The notes: generated by a model from the sequence alone, not told the origin. A stretch of 64,000 nt of DNA from Gemmatimonadaceae bacterium (GCA_030835125.1 JAUQWM010000042.1:53652-117651); one strand, 5' to 3'. Positions 14,440-23,655 are shown, counted from the first letter of the stretch. Numbers and translations are program-made.

Positions 14440-17400
14440 ATGCAAGCCGCCGCGTGGGCCGGGCTCCTGTCTGCTAATGACACCGACCTCGTGTCGGCGC
14501 TCCCCCGGGCGCTCGGGTTCGGGGAGGCCTCGAGCGCAGACGCCGGAACCCGGCGCGCCCTGGGTATCCCCGAGGACATCGAGTCGGTGCGCATTGCCGC
14601 GGGTCCAGGAACCGCGCGCCTCCTGCTCGTGGTCGGCGCCGGCGAGACCGGCGGGCGTGACGGCGCGTCCCGACTGGCGACGACGCTGTCGCGGAAGTCA
14701 CCCCACCTGCTGTGGCTCCTCGTCTTCATGGCCCGGGGAAGCCGTGACCTGGTGATCGGCGCCTGGCACGCCGGCGCCGGCCCGGCGCGCATCTCGGCGC
14801 TCGTCGTCGATCGCGCGCAGGTGCTGCCCAGCGATGTGGAGACGATGGCGACCCTCGCAGCGGCGATGGAGGGGTCGGACCTCGCCATGCACGCGCGGTG
14901 GGTCGAGATCCTCGGCCGCGAGGCGATTACCCGGCGGTTCTTCCTCGACCTGCAGTCGCTCGTCACGCAATTCGCCGTCGGCGCCCAGGGGACCGCCAGC
15001 ATGGAGACGCGGCGGACCATTGCGCTCCTGCACCTGTCGCGGATGCTGTTCCTGGCGTTCCTCGAGGCGCGCGGCTGGCTCGACGGCGACCACCGATTCC
15101 TGGCGCGCGTGTTCGACGACTGCATGCAGCGCGGCGGCCGGTTCCAGCAGCGGGTGCTGGCCCCGCTCTTCTTCGGAACGCTCAACACGCCGGTGCAGCG
15201 CCGGGCGCCGACGGCGCGCGCGCTGGGTCGTATTCCATTCCTGAATGGTGGACTGTTCTCGCGCGCGCCGGTCGAGCGAGCGGCGCGCACGCTCACCATG
15301 CGTGACGACGACTGGGCCGACGCGTTCGACCGGCTGCTGGTGCGCTATCGGTTCACGCCACGCGAGGAGACGGTCGCCTGGCGCGAGGCCGCGATCGACC
15401 CGGAGATCCTCGGTCGCGCCTTCGAGTCGCTGATGGCGTCGGTCGAACGGCGGACGACCGGTGCGTTCTATACGCCGCTGGCCCTCGTCGAACGCGTCAC
15501 CCAGGGCGCGCTCGAGGCACTGGTCGGCGCGCGTGGCGTGCCGGACGGAACCCTCGCGAAGGTCGATGCGGGAGCCGCGCTGGACGATGGGGAGGCGAAC
15601 CTGCTGCGCACCGCCACCGCCAGCCTGAGGGTGATCGACCCGGCCTGCGGGTCGGGAGCCTTCCTCATTCACGTGCTGGACCGCCTGACGAAGCTGCGCG
15701 TTGCCTCGGGGGATGGGCGCTCGCTGTCCGCGATCCGCCGGGATGTGGTGACCCGGTCGGTGTTCGGCGTGGACATCAACCCGACGGCCGTCTGGCTGTG
15801 TGAGCTGCGACTGTGGCTGGCCTTGATGGTGGACCACCCGGCCAGCGATGCCCTGTCGGTGCCGCCGCTGCCCAACCTCGACCACAACATCCGCGTCGGG
15901 GACACGCTGGCCGGGGGGGACTTCGCGCTCGGCCGCGCCGGCGATCATTCCCCGGCGGCGATCCTCCGCACTCGTTATGCGCGATCGACGGGGGCCCGCA
16001 AGCGCTCCCTGGCGCGCGCGCTCGACCGGGCGGAGCGGACGGCGCTCGTCGCATGGCTCGACGCGCGCATCGAACGCCTGGCCGCCCAGCGGTGCTCGCT
16101 GGTCACGGCGGCCCGGGGGAGGGACCTCTTCGGCGGCCGCCGGGGCGCATCCGCCGGCGAGCGCGGGGCTGCCCGGCAGCTCCGCGTGCTTGCGCGCGAC
16201 CTGCGCGCGCATCGCCGAACCGCCGTCCGCGGCGGCGCCCTCCCCTTCGCGTTCGCCTCGCAGTTCCCGGATGCGCACCGTGCCGGCGGGTTCGATCTCG
16301 TGGTCGGGAACCCGCCCTGGATCCGGATCCACCATATCCCCGCCGCCGCTCGCGACCGCCTGCGGCGGGAGTTTCGAGTATTCCAGGAGGCCGCCTGGTC
16401 GTCCGGTGCCACGGTGGCGCGGGCCGGGTCGGGCTTCGGGTCCCAGATCGATGCCGCCAGCCTGTTCATCGAGCGCAGCCACCAATTGCTCCGCGAGGAC
16501 GGGGTGCTCTCGCTGCTGGTGCCGTCCAAGCTGTGGCGATCGCTGGCGGGAGGTGGCGTGCGCCGTTTGCTCGGCGAGCGAGCGTCGCTCGTTGCCGTCG
16601 AAGACTGGTCGGAGGCCCCGTCGCTGTTCGATGCGGCGACGTACCCGTCGGTGGTGGTGGCACGGCGGGCCACATCGACCGGGGGCGATGTCCGGCTCTC
16701 GGTGCATCGCGGCCCGCTGCAGGTGGCCTGGACCTCGGCCCGCCCGCAATTGCCGCTCGACGACAGCGCCGGCGCCCCGTGGCTCTTCCTCCCGCCCGAG
16801 GTGCGCCTCGCCTTTGACCGCCTGACGAGGGCCGGGGTACCGCTCGCCGGCTCTGGAGTGGGCACCACCACGCTTGGCGTGAAGTGCGGCTGCAATGAGG
16901 CGTTCGTCGTCCGGGCGGTGACTGCGCCGGGCGGGGTCGAGGTCAGCGATGGCACGCGGACGGCCGTCCTCGAACAGCAGTTCGTGCGTCCGGTGCTGCG
17001 CGGAGAAGGTGTCCGGCCGTGGCGTCGCGATGCAACCGATGAACACATGGTCTTCCCGTGCGCCGGGGACGGACGGGTGCTGACGGCACTCCCCTCGTCG
17101 CTCCGGAGTTGGCTGCTGCCCTGGCGTGGTCGACTGGAGGCGAGGACGGACGCGCGCGGCAATCGGGCGTGGTGGTCGTTGTTCCGCCTCGACGGCGCGC
17201 GACACGACCGGCCTCGCGTCGTGTGGGCGGACCTCGGGAAGTGCCTGCAGGCGCTGGTGCTTCCGGCCGGTGACCGCGCCGTCCCGCTGAATACCTGTTA
17301 CGTGCTGTCGACGCGCGACGAGACCGATGCCCTCGCGCTGGCGGCCCTGTTCAACTCTCCCGTCGCCGATGCGTGGGTGGCGGCGCTGGCCGAGCCGGCA

Positions 17401-17613
17401 CGGGGGGGATACCGACGGCACTTCGCCTGGACGATGGCGCGCGTGCCGGTGCCTGACGACTGGGCACGCGCGCGGGACGTGCTGGCCCCGCTCGGGCGCG
17501 CAGGAATGGACGGCAGCCCCTCGTCGCGCACGCAGTTGATGCACGCCGTGCTGGAAGCGTTCCGGCTCCGGCGCCATACCGTGGCGGCGCTGGTCGAATG
17601 GATGAACCGCTGA
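14440..17613 (+). CDS. Large N6-adenine DNA methyltransferase (Eco57I/PglX-like)
   Basis: A 1057-residue protein. TTGAFYTPLALVERVT (about residues 338-353), motif I VIDPACGSGAFLIHVLD (about 397-413) and motif IV VVGNPPWIRIH (about 621-631) define a gamma-class N6-adenine MTase of the Eco57I/type IIG group. The N-terminal 330 residues carry helical segments (FLDLQSLVTQFAV, RMLFLAFLEARGWLDGD, LNGGLF) seen in such enzymes. I see no PD-(D/E)xK nuclease. The C-terminal 300 residues probably form the target-recognition domain. It overlaps the helicase gene by 16 nt, so the two are coupled. Known relatives act in restriction or phage exclusion; modification only, or a new two-gene defence system, are both possible. 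Confidence 0.88.
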   Translation: MQAAAWAGLLSANDTDLVSALPRALGFGEASSADAGTRRALGIPEDIESVRIAAGPGTARLLLVVGAGETGGRDGASRLATTLSRKSPHLLWLLVFMARGSRDLVIGAWHAGAGPARISALVVDRAQVLPSDVETMATLAAAMEGSDLAMHARWVEILGREAITRRFFLDLQSLVTQFAVGAQGTASMETRRTIALLHLSRMLFLAFLEARGWLDGDHRFLARVFDDCMQRGGRFQQRVLAPLFFGTLNTPVQRRAPTARALGRIPFLNGGLFSRAPVERAARTLTMRDDDWADAFDRLLVRYRFTPREETVAWREAAIDPEILGRAFESLMASVERRTTGAFYTPLALVERVTQGALEALVGARGVPDGTLAKVDAGAALDDGEANLLRTATASLRVIDPACGSGAFLIHVLDRLTKLRVASGDGRSLSAIRRDVVTRSVFGVDINPTAVWLCELRLWLALMVDHPASDALSVPPLPNLDHNIRVGDTLAGGDFALGRAGDHSPAAILRTRYARSTGARKRSLARALDRAERTALVAWLDARIERLAAQRCSLVTAARGRDLFGGRRGASAGERGAARQLRVLARDLRAHRRTAVRGGALPFAFASQFPDAHRAGGFDLVVGNPPWIRIHHIPAAARDRLRREFRVFQEAAWSSGATVARAGSGFGSQIDAASLFIERSHQLLREDGVLSLLVPSKLWRSLAGGGVRRLLGERASLVAVEDWSEAPSLFDAATYPSVVVARRATSTGGDVRLSVHRGPLQVAWTSARPQLPLDDSAGAPWLFLPPEVRLAFDRLTRAGVPLAGSGVGTTTLGVKCGCNEAFVVRAVTAPGGVEVSDGTRTAVLEQQFVRPVLRGEGVRPWRRDATDEHMVFPCAGDGRVLTALPSSLRSWLLPWRGRLEARTDARGNRAWWSLFRLDGARHDRPRVVWADLGKCLQALVLPAGDRAVPLNTCYVLSTRDETDALALAALFNSPVADAWVAALAEPARGGYRRHFAWTMARVPVPDDWARARDVLAPLGRAGMDGSPSSRTQLMHAVLEAFRLRRHTVAALVEWMNR

Positions 17614-20039
17614 TTGCGGCCGATCCGTCGGTGGCCCGCCGATGGATGGCGGCGCGCTATCTCGAAGGACCCGGAGTCAGCACCCGGGTGGGCGCGATCA
17701 CGCTGCAGCCTCACCAGGCCGACGCGGTGTCGCGCCTGTTGGCGACGCTGGAGGAGACCGGCGGCGCGGTGCTGGCCGACGCAACGGGCATGGGGAAGAC
17801 GTTCACGGCCATCGCCGTGGCCCGCGCCATCGGTCCGGCCGTGGTCGTGGCGCCGGCCGCGCTGCGCCCCATGTGGCACCGTGCCCTGGATCGCACGTCC
17901 ACGGCGGCTGACTTCACCTCCTTCGAGTCGCTGAGCCGGGGCGGGGTGTCGCGCCAGCGACCGGCGTTGGTGGTCGTGGACGAGGCGCATCATGCCCGCA
18001 ACCCCCGCACCCGTCGTTATGCAGCGCTCGCCGACCTCGCCTGGGGCGCCCGGGTCCTGCTCCTCACCGCGACACCCGTGCACAACCGCGGGCGAGACCT
18101 GCGCGCCTTGCTGGCGCTCTACCTCGGCTCGCGCGCCTGGGACCTGTCCCGGGACGAGGTGGGGCGATGCATCGTGCGCCGGCAACCGGCCGATGCCAGC
18201 GCGTCCGCGCCGCTGCCGGCGCTCGATCCCCCACAGTGGCTGGTGGTCCCCTCGGATCGGGCGACGCTCGCCGCGCTGATGGACATCCCGGAGGCAGTAC
18301 CGAGCGCGGATGGGAAGGCCGCGCACGCGCTCATGGTGCTGGGGCTGCTCCGTGCCTGGTCTTCGTCGACGGCGGCGCTGCGGGCCATGCTCCGTCGCCG
18401 GCTGCAGCGCGCCGTCTCGCTGTCCATCGCCCTGGAGTCGGGTCGCGTCCCCGGCCGGCGTGAGCTGGCTTCAACCCTCGTGATCGATGACGCCGTGCAG
18501 CTCGGGTTCGCCGAGTTGACGGCCGTGACCGGGGCGGTCGATACGCTGCACCTCCGGGAGGCGCTCGCCCTTCACTGTGAAGGCGTTCGTTCCGCGATGC
18601 GCGCGATCGACCAGGCCGGCGATGCCGACGGCGCCAGGACGCATTGGCTGCGCAAGGTCTGCGACCGTCATGCGCCGGTGCCGGTCGTGGCCTTCACGCA
18701 ATTCACCGACACCGCCGGCGCGACCTACCGGGTGTGCCTCTCGCGCGGGGGCGTGGCGCTGGTCAGCGGCCGCGGAGCCCGGATCGCCTCCGGGCGCATC
18801 ACCGTCGATGAGGTCGTGCGCGGGTTCGACGTCGATGCGGTGGATGCACGTGAACGGCCGCCGCGCTCGATGCCGTTCAACCTGCTGGTGACCACCGACG
18901 TGCTCAGCGAGGGACTCAGCCTGCGGCGCGCCGGCGTGATTGTTCACCTCGACCTCCCGTGGACAGTGGCGCGCCTCGAGCAACGCACCGGACGCCTGCG
19001 ACGGCCGGGGTCACCCCATCGCCGCATCGCGATCTACGCGATCGGACCGCCCGTGAGCGCGCGCGAGCTCACGGCGGTCGTTCGCGCGCTCCAACGGAAA
19101 GCCCGCCTGTCGGCCGTCGCCGGCATGGGCGACACCGTGGCCGGCATGATGCCGCTCGTCGGCAACCGACTCGCCCACGCAACCGCGGCAATCGCTACGC
19201 GGGGCGACGCGCACGCGGACGAAGAGGTGCGGACCATCTTGTCGCGCTGGTCCGTGGACAAGGCAGAGAAGGCCGATCAGCCGGGCTCTATCGAAAGGAC
19301 CGCCCTGGCGCTGGTGGTCTCCGGCAGTCGCACTTCCCTGCTCGCGGTGCGCGATGGCCAAGCGGCCGCAGGATTGTCCGACATACGGCACGTCGTGCGG
19401 CTGCTGGATGTCATCCCAGGTTCGGAAGCCACGGTCGCACCGGCGTCGATAGCGTCGTGCCTGGCCACCGTCGGCGCCTGGATCGAGCATCGACGCGCGC
19501 GTGCGCTGGCCGGGCCCGCGGTCGAATCCCCATCCGTCGCGCACACAGCCGTCCTCCGGAGACTTCAGACCCTCGCCGCCAGGACCGGCCGTGCCGAGCG
19601 CGCCGTGATCATCGAGCGCATAGAGCGCTGCCGCGGGCTCGTCCTGGCAGCGCGCGGCATCGGTGCGGAAAACGCCATGGCCGGCTTCATCGCCAGGTCC
19701 GCGACGGCGGGCGGTTTCGACCTGGCCGCGCTCGAGCTCCTCCTGGTGTCCCGAAACCAGGTCCATACCGCAACCGGGGCGCCCAGGCTGGTGGCGCTCC
19801 TCGTGGGCGAGGGTAAGGCGCGCTCGGCCCTGGTGGCTGCTGACCTGGCGTCAGTCCTGGGCCGCGACCGCGCTGAAGGCGCGGAATCCGGTGATCGCGT
19901 CCCGCTTGGCCCAGACCCCGACCCGTCCCGCCGGGGCGACATCCAGGGTGTGGCTGACCGAGAGGGTGGTGTCCCCGGCCAGGAACCCGCGCACCCGGTT
20001 TCCGCGCACCTCGACCACCAGCTCGTGCCAGGTGCCTGA
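17598..20039 (+). CDS. SNF2/superfamily 2 helicase paired with the methyltransferase
   Basis: An 813-residue SF2 ATPase. LQPHQADAVSRLL is the Q-like motif, VLADATGMGKTFTAIAVA holds Walker A (about residue 65), VVVDEAHHARNPRTRRYAAL is the DEAH box (about 128), and LLLTATPVHNRG is motif III. FNLLVTTDVLSEGLSL and RLEQRTGRLRRPGSPHR are motifs V and VI with the arginine finger. This matches SNF2-like translocases found with defence MTases. Residues beyond about 751 are encoded antisense to the lipoprotein gene at 19851-20570 and are rich in Gly, Pro and Asp, so the native C-terminus may have been lost or replaced. No nuclease domain is visible. Confidence 0.87.
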   Translation: MDEPLIAADPSVARRWMAARYLEGPGVSTRVGAITLQPHQADAVSRLLATLEETGGAVLADATGMGKTFTAIAVARAIGPAVVVAPAALRPMWHRALDRTSTAADFTSFESLSRGGVSRQRPALVVVDEAHHARNPRTRRYAALADLAWGARVLLLTATPVHNRGRDLRALLALYLGSRAWDLSRDEVGRCIVRRQPADASASAPLPALDPPQWLVVPSDRATLAALMDIPEAVPSADGKAAHALMVLGLLRAWSSSTAALRAMLRRRLQRAVSLSIALESGRVPGRRELASTLVIDDAVQLGFAELTAVTGAVDTLHLREALALHCEGVRSAMRAIDQAGDADGARTHWLRKVCDRHAPVPVVAFTQFTDTAGATYRVCLSRGGVALVSGRGARIASGRITVDEVVRGFDVDAVDARERPPRSMPFNLLVTTDVLSEGLSLRRAGVIVHLDLPWTVARLEQRTGRLRRPGSPHRRIAIYAIGPPVSARELTAVVRALQRKARLSAVAGMGDTVAGMMPLVGNRLAHATAAIATRGDAHADEEVRTILSRWSVDKAEKADQPGSIERTALALVVSGSRTSLLAVRDGQAAAGLSDIRHVVRLLDVIPGSEATVAPASIASCLATVGAWIEHRRARALAGPAVESPSVAHTAVLRRLQTLAARTGRAERAVIIERIERCRGLVLAARGIGAENAMAGFIARSATAGGFDLAALELLLVSRNQVHTATGAPRLVALLVGEGKARSALVAADLASVLGRDRAEGAESGDRVPLGPDPDPSRRGDIQGVADREGGVPGQEPAHPVSAHLDHQLVPGA

Positions 20040-20570
20040 CGGGATCTGCTTGTGGACCTCGCCGTGCAGGATCACCGTGCGCTCGCCGTTGGCGAACCGC
20101 CACAGCGCCAGGTTCCCGTCCTTGGTGTTGTACCGGACGTAGTGGTACTCGCCGGTGGGCTTGAGGTCGAACAGCAGCCCCGCGATCTGGTCCGACTTCC
20201 CGCCCAGCAGGTTGAACTGCACCCGCAGGGTCCCGGACGAGAATTCCCGCACCGGTTCGTATACCGCGAACTGGAAGGCCGTCGGTGCGCTGCCGTTGGC
20301 CAGGAACGTCTCGTTCACCCCGCCGAACAGGCGCCGGCTCGACGCCTCCAGCGCCTCGCGCGTCGTCGAACCGCTCCACGCCTCCCCGTTCACCACGGTC
20401 GCGCCGGCCGAGTCGGCCCAGTGACCGACGACGCCGGCCAGGCCGCTCAATTCCCCCCCTCGCGTGCCCTCGCACGCCGAGACCATGGGGAGGGCGAACA
20501 CGGTGGCCGCCGCCAGCATCAACGGGCGCGCGCGCCGACGGGGCAACGTGGCAAGGGCAGCCTGCAGCAT
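19851..20570 (-). CDS. Lipoprotein with LamG/DUF1080-like domain
   Basis: A 239-residue predicted lipoprotein. A basic N-terminus, hydrophobic LMLAAATVFALPMV and lipobox VSAC are followed by a concanavalin-like beta-sandwich: FSSGTLRVQFNLLGGKSDQ, GEYHYVRYNTKDGNLALWRF, SGTWHELVVEVRGNRVRGFL and APAGRVGVWAKRDAITGFRA. This is the pattern of family-16/DUF1080-type domains. ATG 20570 (GAGG 9 nt upstream) leaves 16 nt after the previous gene, whereas a start at 20630 would overlap it. It is last in the TonB-receptor operon. Its 3' 189 nt are overlapped by the convergent helicase frame. Confidence 0.7.
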   Translation of the reverse strand: MLQAALATLPRRRARPLMLAAATVFALPMVSACEGTRGGELSGLAGVVGHWADSAGATVVNGEAWSGSTTREALEASSRRLFGGVNETFLANGSAPTAFQFAVYEPVREFSSGTLRVQFNLLGGKSDQIAGLLFDLKPTGEYHYVRYNTKDGNLALWRFANGERTVILHGEVHKQIPSGTWHELVVEVRGNRVRGFLAGDTTLSVSHTLDVAPAGRVGVWAKRDAITGFRAFSAVAAQD

Positions 20571-20586
20571 GTCGCGAATCCTCTGC

Positions 20587-20877
20587 CTAACGGCGATGGG
20601 GTCCGAAGAGAGCGCCGCCGACGCCGCCAAGCACCGGCAGCACCAGCAGCGACCAGAGCCCGAGGAAGCCGCGGACCGTCTCGTCCGGCGTCCACGACTC
20701 GGGTGGGATCATCCCGAAGCTGAGCGCCAGGACGCCCGCCGCACAATGCCCGATCACCGCGCCCCAGAACGCCGATCGCTTCGCCGGGGACAGCCACCGG
20801 ATCTTGTGCCCCCACGACAGCAGCACGATCGGGACGGCAAAAAGCCCCAGCAGGAAGACCACGATACCGGGGCTCAT
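20587..20877 (-). CDS. Small three-TM membrane protein in TonB/PepSY operon
   Basis: A 96-residue integral membrane protein. Three hydrophobic helices (IVVFLLGLFAVPIVLLSWG, SAFWGAVIGHCAAGVLALSF, FLGLWSLLVLPVLGGVGGAL) are joined by short loops. The start ATG at 20877 overlaps the PepSY gene stop by 4 nt (ATGA), so the genes are coupled. I do not recognise the family. By position it probably assists the PepSY protein in metal or siderophore reduction or uptake. Confidence 0.75.
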   Translation of the reverse strand: MSPGIVVFLLGLFAVPIVLLSWGHKIRWLSPAKRSAFWGAVIGHCAAGVLALSFGMIPPESWTPDETVRGFLGLWSLLVLPVLGGVGGALFGPHRR

Positions 20878-21503
20878 GCGTGGTCCCCTCCCTTCTTCCG
20901 CTCGTGGCCACGGTGCAGCTTCGGCACCAGCCAGAGCCAGTACCCGGTGATGAGCGTGAGCACCAGCGCCACCGCCGCGATGTCCGACAGGATCACGAAC
21001 GGCTGTCCGCCGAAGATCTCGCCCGAATGGAGCTTCTCCAGGAAGACGTCGCCGCGACGACCCACGTGCACGACCCGTCCGCTGCCGATATCCACCGTCG
21101 CCTCCGTGGACGCCTTGTCCCGCAGGCGGACCTTCACGAAGCCGTTCCTCGGCCGCACGTCCATGCGATCGATCAACCCGACGTCCACGGGGTCGCCGGG
21201 ATTCCACCCCGGCCGGGCCGCCGGCGGCGCCGCTTCCAGCGCCGCGTGCGCCAGCCGCTCCAGCGACGTGGCGTCCACGAATGCGGCGCTCGGCGCGTGC
21301 TCCACCTCGGGCATGAGGCCGAGGCCGCGCTTGTGGTTGAGCAGGATCCCGGTGATGGCGATCGCGATCAGCGCCATCGTCGACAGCACACCCAGCCAGA
21401 GATGGATGTGGAACGCCGCCTTGCTCATCCGCTGGCGGGAGGTGGCGCGATGCACCGGGCGCACCGCCACCGGCGGGTCGGGCTTCAGGACCGTGGCCGC
21501 CAT
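20874..21503 (-). CDS. PepSY-associated TM protein
   Basis: A 209-residue inner-membrane protein. The first TM block HIHLWLGVLSTMALIAIAIT with GILLNHKRG is typical of PepSY_TM proteins (the FhuF/PiuB-type reductase group), including paired His residues that can bind haem. A PepSY-like periplasmic domain follows (RLRDKASTEATVDIGSGRVV), then LEKLHSGEIFG and a last TM helix (IAAVALVLTLITGYWLWLVP). Such proteins accompany TonB receptors and are thought to reduce ferric siderophores at the inner membrane. The start overlaps the receptor stop by 1 nt (TGATG). Role in metal acquisition is inference from context. Confidence 0.85.
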   Translation of the reverse strand: MAATVLKPDPPVAVRPVHRATSRQRMSKAAFHIHLWLGVLSTMALIAIAITGILLNHKRGLGLMPEVEHAPSAAFVDATSLERLAHAALEAAPPAARPGWNPGDPVDVGLIDRMDVRPRNGFVKVRLRDKASTEATVDIGSGRVVHVGRRGDVFLEKLHSGEIFGGQPFVILSDIAAVALVLTLITGYWLWLVPKLHRGHERKKGGDHA

Positions 21504-23545
21504 CAGCGCAGCGACATCGTGAGGCGCAGCGTCCGTCCCGGCTGGGGCAGCCCGCACTGGTCGTAGACCGCGGCGTTCCCGACGTTGTCGAGCGAGATGA
21601 GCGTGCGCAGCCACTGGAACGGACCGCCACCCTGCACCGTGAACGTGCGCTCGACCGACAGGTCGCTCGTCGATTTCCCCGAAAGCGTCATCTCGTTCCC
21701 CGTCTCGCCATTGAGGCAGTACTGCTTCCCGGTGTAGCGCGCCGTCGCGACGCCGCGCACCTGCCACGGCAGCGGCAACCCGAGTTCGAAGCGGCCACGC
21801 GTCTCGGGGTTGTTCTCTGAATGGCGCTCGGCGTTGTTCGCACTCGCGTCGAAGATCCGGATGCTCTGCAGCGTCGCATCGCCGTTCAGCGTCACGAGCC
21901 GTTCCGGATGGGTACCCAGCACGATCCCGCCGAGGAGTTCGAGCCCGCTGCTCTCGATACGGTCCCGGTTCACTCGCATGAACCGCGTTGGATTGGTGAG
22001 CGTGATGCGAACCACCGCATCCTCCATCCGGTGCCGGAAACCGGTCACCTGCAGCGACGCGTGGGTCGACGACCCGAACTGGCGATCCATCGTCACGCCA
22101 GCTTCGAGTCCCCGCATCGTCTCCGGCTTCAGGTCGGGATTGGGTGTGAAGCGGTTGAGGGCGCCCGAGTACAGTTCGCGCAGCGAAGGAAAGCGCGACC
22201 GCTCATTGGCACTGATGTGGAATCGCCACACCGGATCGACGTCGTGCGTGATGCCGACACGCCACCCGGGATTCGAGAACGGTGCCTGCGCGGCCCGCCC
22301 TCCTGTTTCGGGCGTGGAGGACCGGTCGAATACCACTCCGCTGGCCAGGCGCGTGCGATCACCGATGGGGGCATCGAACTCGACGCCGGCACTCCGGAGC
22401 TTCTGCCGATAGTCGACCGCCGCGGCAGAGGCCAGCGTCTCCTCGTATTGTACGTCACCGGTGGTCAGGCCCGCCCGGACCGTGGCGCTGCCAACCGAGT
22501 GCGACAGGAGGGCGCGCGCGGTCATCGTCCGCTCATCGCCCAGCTCGACGCCGGTCACCGTGTTGTAGTCGCGGCCGTCGAAGGTCTCGATCTTGAGCTT
22601 GCCGTTGTTGAAGCCCACGCCGACGTCGAGCGAGCCGTATCCCCACGGCGTGCTGAAGCTGCCAGAGCTGGCCGACAGCGCGGTCAACGAGCGGCGGTTG
22701 TACGGATACCTCCACAGCCGCGGGGCGCTGAGGTGCTCCTCGGGAGGCACGCCCTTCTCCGCGTCGAACGCGGACACGGTGAACCCGAGCGATCGGCCAA
22801 GCGGGGTGCTCCACCGGATCGATGCGAATCCGTCGCTCTCGCGCAGGTCGGTGTTCGTGCGGAGCCCATCGTGCGCGGTCGGGTCCACAGCCCCGCTGGG
22901 CAGCGCGAGTCCGTCGCGCTGGCGGTAGGCAAGGCCCCCACGGATCGACAGCGTGCCACCGCCGAAGTCGGCCATCGGTCGCGAACCGCCAACCGTCGCG
23001 ACCAGGGAACTGTATTCATCGACCTCGACGCCCGCCCATAACTGGCTGCGGGCCGGGCGCCGAGTGTCATGCGTGACTTCGATCGACCCGCCGAGGGTGT
23101 TCGGCCCCGAGAGCACGGACCCGAGGCCGCGGACGATGACGAGGCGTTCGCCGCCGGTAATGGGAACCAGCGACGGATCGGCGCGATGGTCCCAGCCGAG
23201 CGTGATGGGGACACCGTCGATCAGCACGGCTGCCTGGCGAGAGTCAGAGCCGCGAACCGACAGCTCCATTTCGCCGCGCGAGTTCTGGCGCACGTGCACG
23301 AACGGCGACTCGCGCAGCGCCTGCTCCAGCACCGGTGCCGGGGAGGACCGGAGCTGGACCGGCTCGATCATGACGGCACTGGTCCCGCCGACCACCCCGA
23401 CGGCGCGGGTGGCGCTGATCGTCACCGCCTTCAACCGCTGCGCGGCCGAATCCACCTTCGTGGAATCGGGCCTGCCTTGCGCGCCAGCGGCCAGCGGAAC
23501 GAACGCCGGCACGATGAGGAGGAATTGTCGGAGGGAGTGGAGCAC
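21503..23545 (-). CDS. TonB-dependent outer-membrane receptor
   Basis: A 680-residue receptor. A signal peptide (FLLIVPAFVPLAAGAQ) is followed by a plug domain (VLEQALRESPFVHVRQNSRG, VSVRGSDSR-type LSVRGSDSRQAAVLIDGVPI, VRGLGSVLSGPNTLGGSIEV) and a 22-strand barrel with DLKPETMRGLEAGVTM. The protein ends in a terminal aromatic-poor strand LRLTMSLR. It imports large ligands such as metal chelates across the outer membrane with TonB energy. It is first in an operon with PepSY, a small membrane protein and a lipoprotein, and is preceded by a kinase/regulator pair on the same strand. The direct repeat 23586-23605 lies 41 nt upstream of the start. Ligand unknown; iron or copper is plausible. Confidence 0.93.
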   Translation of the reverse strand: MLHSLRQFLLIVPAFVPLAAGAQGRPDSTKVDSAAQRLKAVTISATRAVGVVGGTSAVMIEPVQLRSSPAPVLEQALRESPFVHVRQNSRGEMELSVRGSDSRQAAVLIDGVPITLGWDHRADPSLVPITGGERLVIVRGLGSVLSGPNTLGGSIEVTHDTRRPARSQLWAGVEVDEYSSLVATVGGSRPMADFGGGTLSIRGGLAYRQRDGLALPSGAVDPTAHDGLRTNTDLRESDGFASIRWSTPLGRSLGFTVSAFDAEKGVPPEEHLSAPRLWRYPYNRRSLTALSASSGSFSTPWGYGSLDVGVGFNNGKLKIETFDGRDYNTVTGVELGDERTMTARALLSHSVGSATVRAGLTTGDVQYEETLASAAAVDYRQKLRSAGVEFDAPIGDRTRLASGVVFDRSSTPETGGRAAQAPFSNPGWRVGITHDVDPVWRFHISANERSRFPSLRELYSGALNRFTPNPDLKPETMRGLEAGVTMDRQFGSSTHASLQVTGFRHRMEDAVVRITLTNPTRFMRVNRDRIESSGLELLGGIVLGTHPERLVTLNGDATLQSIRIFDASANNAERHSENNPETRGRFELGLPLPWQVRGVATARYTGKQYCLNGETGNEMTLSGKSTSDLSVERTFTVQGGGPFQWLRTLISLDNVGNAAVYDQCGLPQPGRTLRLTMSLR

Positions 23546-23585
23546 GCAACCTCGGCACGCAGGGGGCGACCCTGCCCGGACGCGA

Positions 23586-23605
23586 TCATGAACGTTTCAT
23601 GAACG
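23586..23605 (-). promoter_or_regulatory. Tandem TCATGAACG repeat, likely response-regulator site
   Basis: TCATGAACG occurs twice, at 23586-23594 and 23597-23605, identical and offset by exactly 11 bp. Reading with the TonB gene this is CGTTCATGA-AA-CGTTCATGA, starting 41 nt upstream of the start codon. OmpR/PhoB-type regulators bind head-to-tail repeats at this pitch, and one is encoded at 25141-25863 just upstream. The site lies between the kinase stop and the receptor start. Confidence 0.65.
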
Positions 23606-23655
23606 CGAGAATATCGGGGTTCGTTGTACCCTGCGGCAAGGCGGGGTGCCGGCGC

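Noticed and set aside
14698..17577. 959-codon minus-strand frame under the methyltransferase
   Set aside because: Shadow frame caused by high GC. The plus strand carries all MTase motifs; the antisense product is His/Arg/Pro/Gly-rich with no domain.
14440..20039. DISARM or BREX system
   Set aside because: Only a methyltransferase and a helicase are present. drmA/B/C, pglZ, brxA/B/C and nuclease genes are absent from both flanks within the window.
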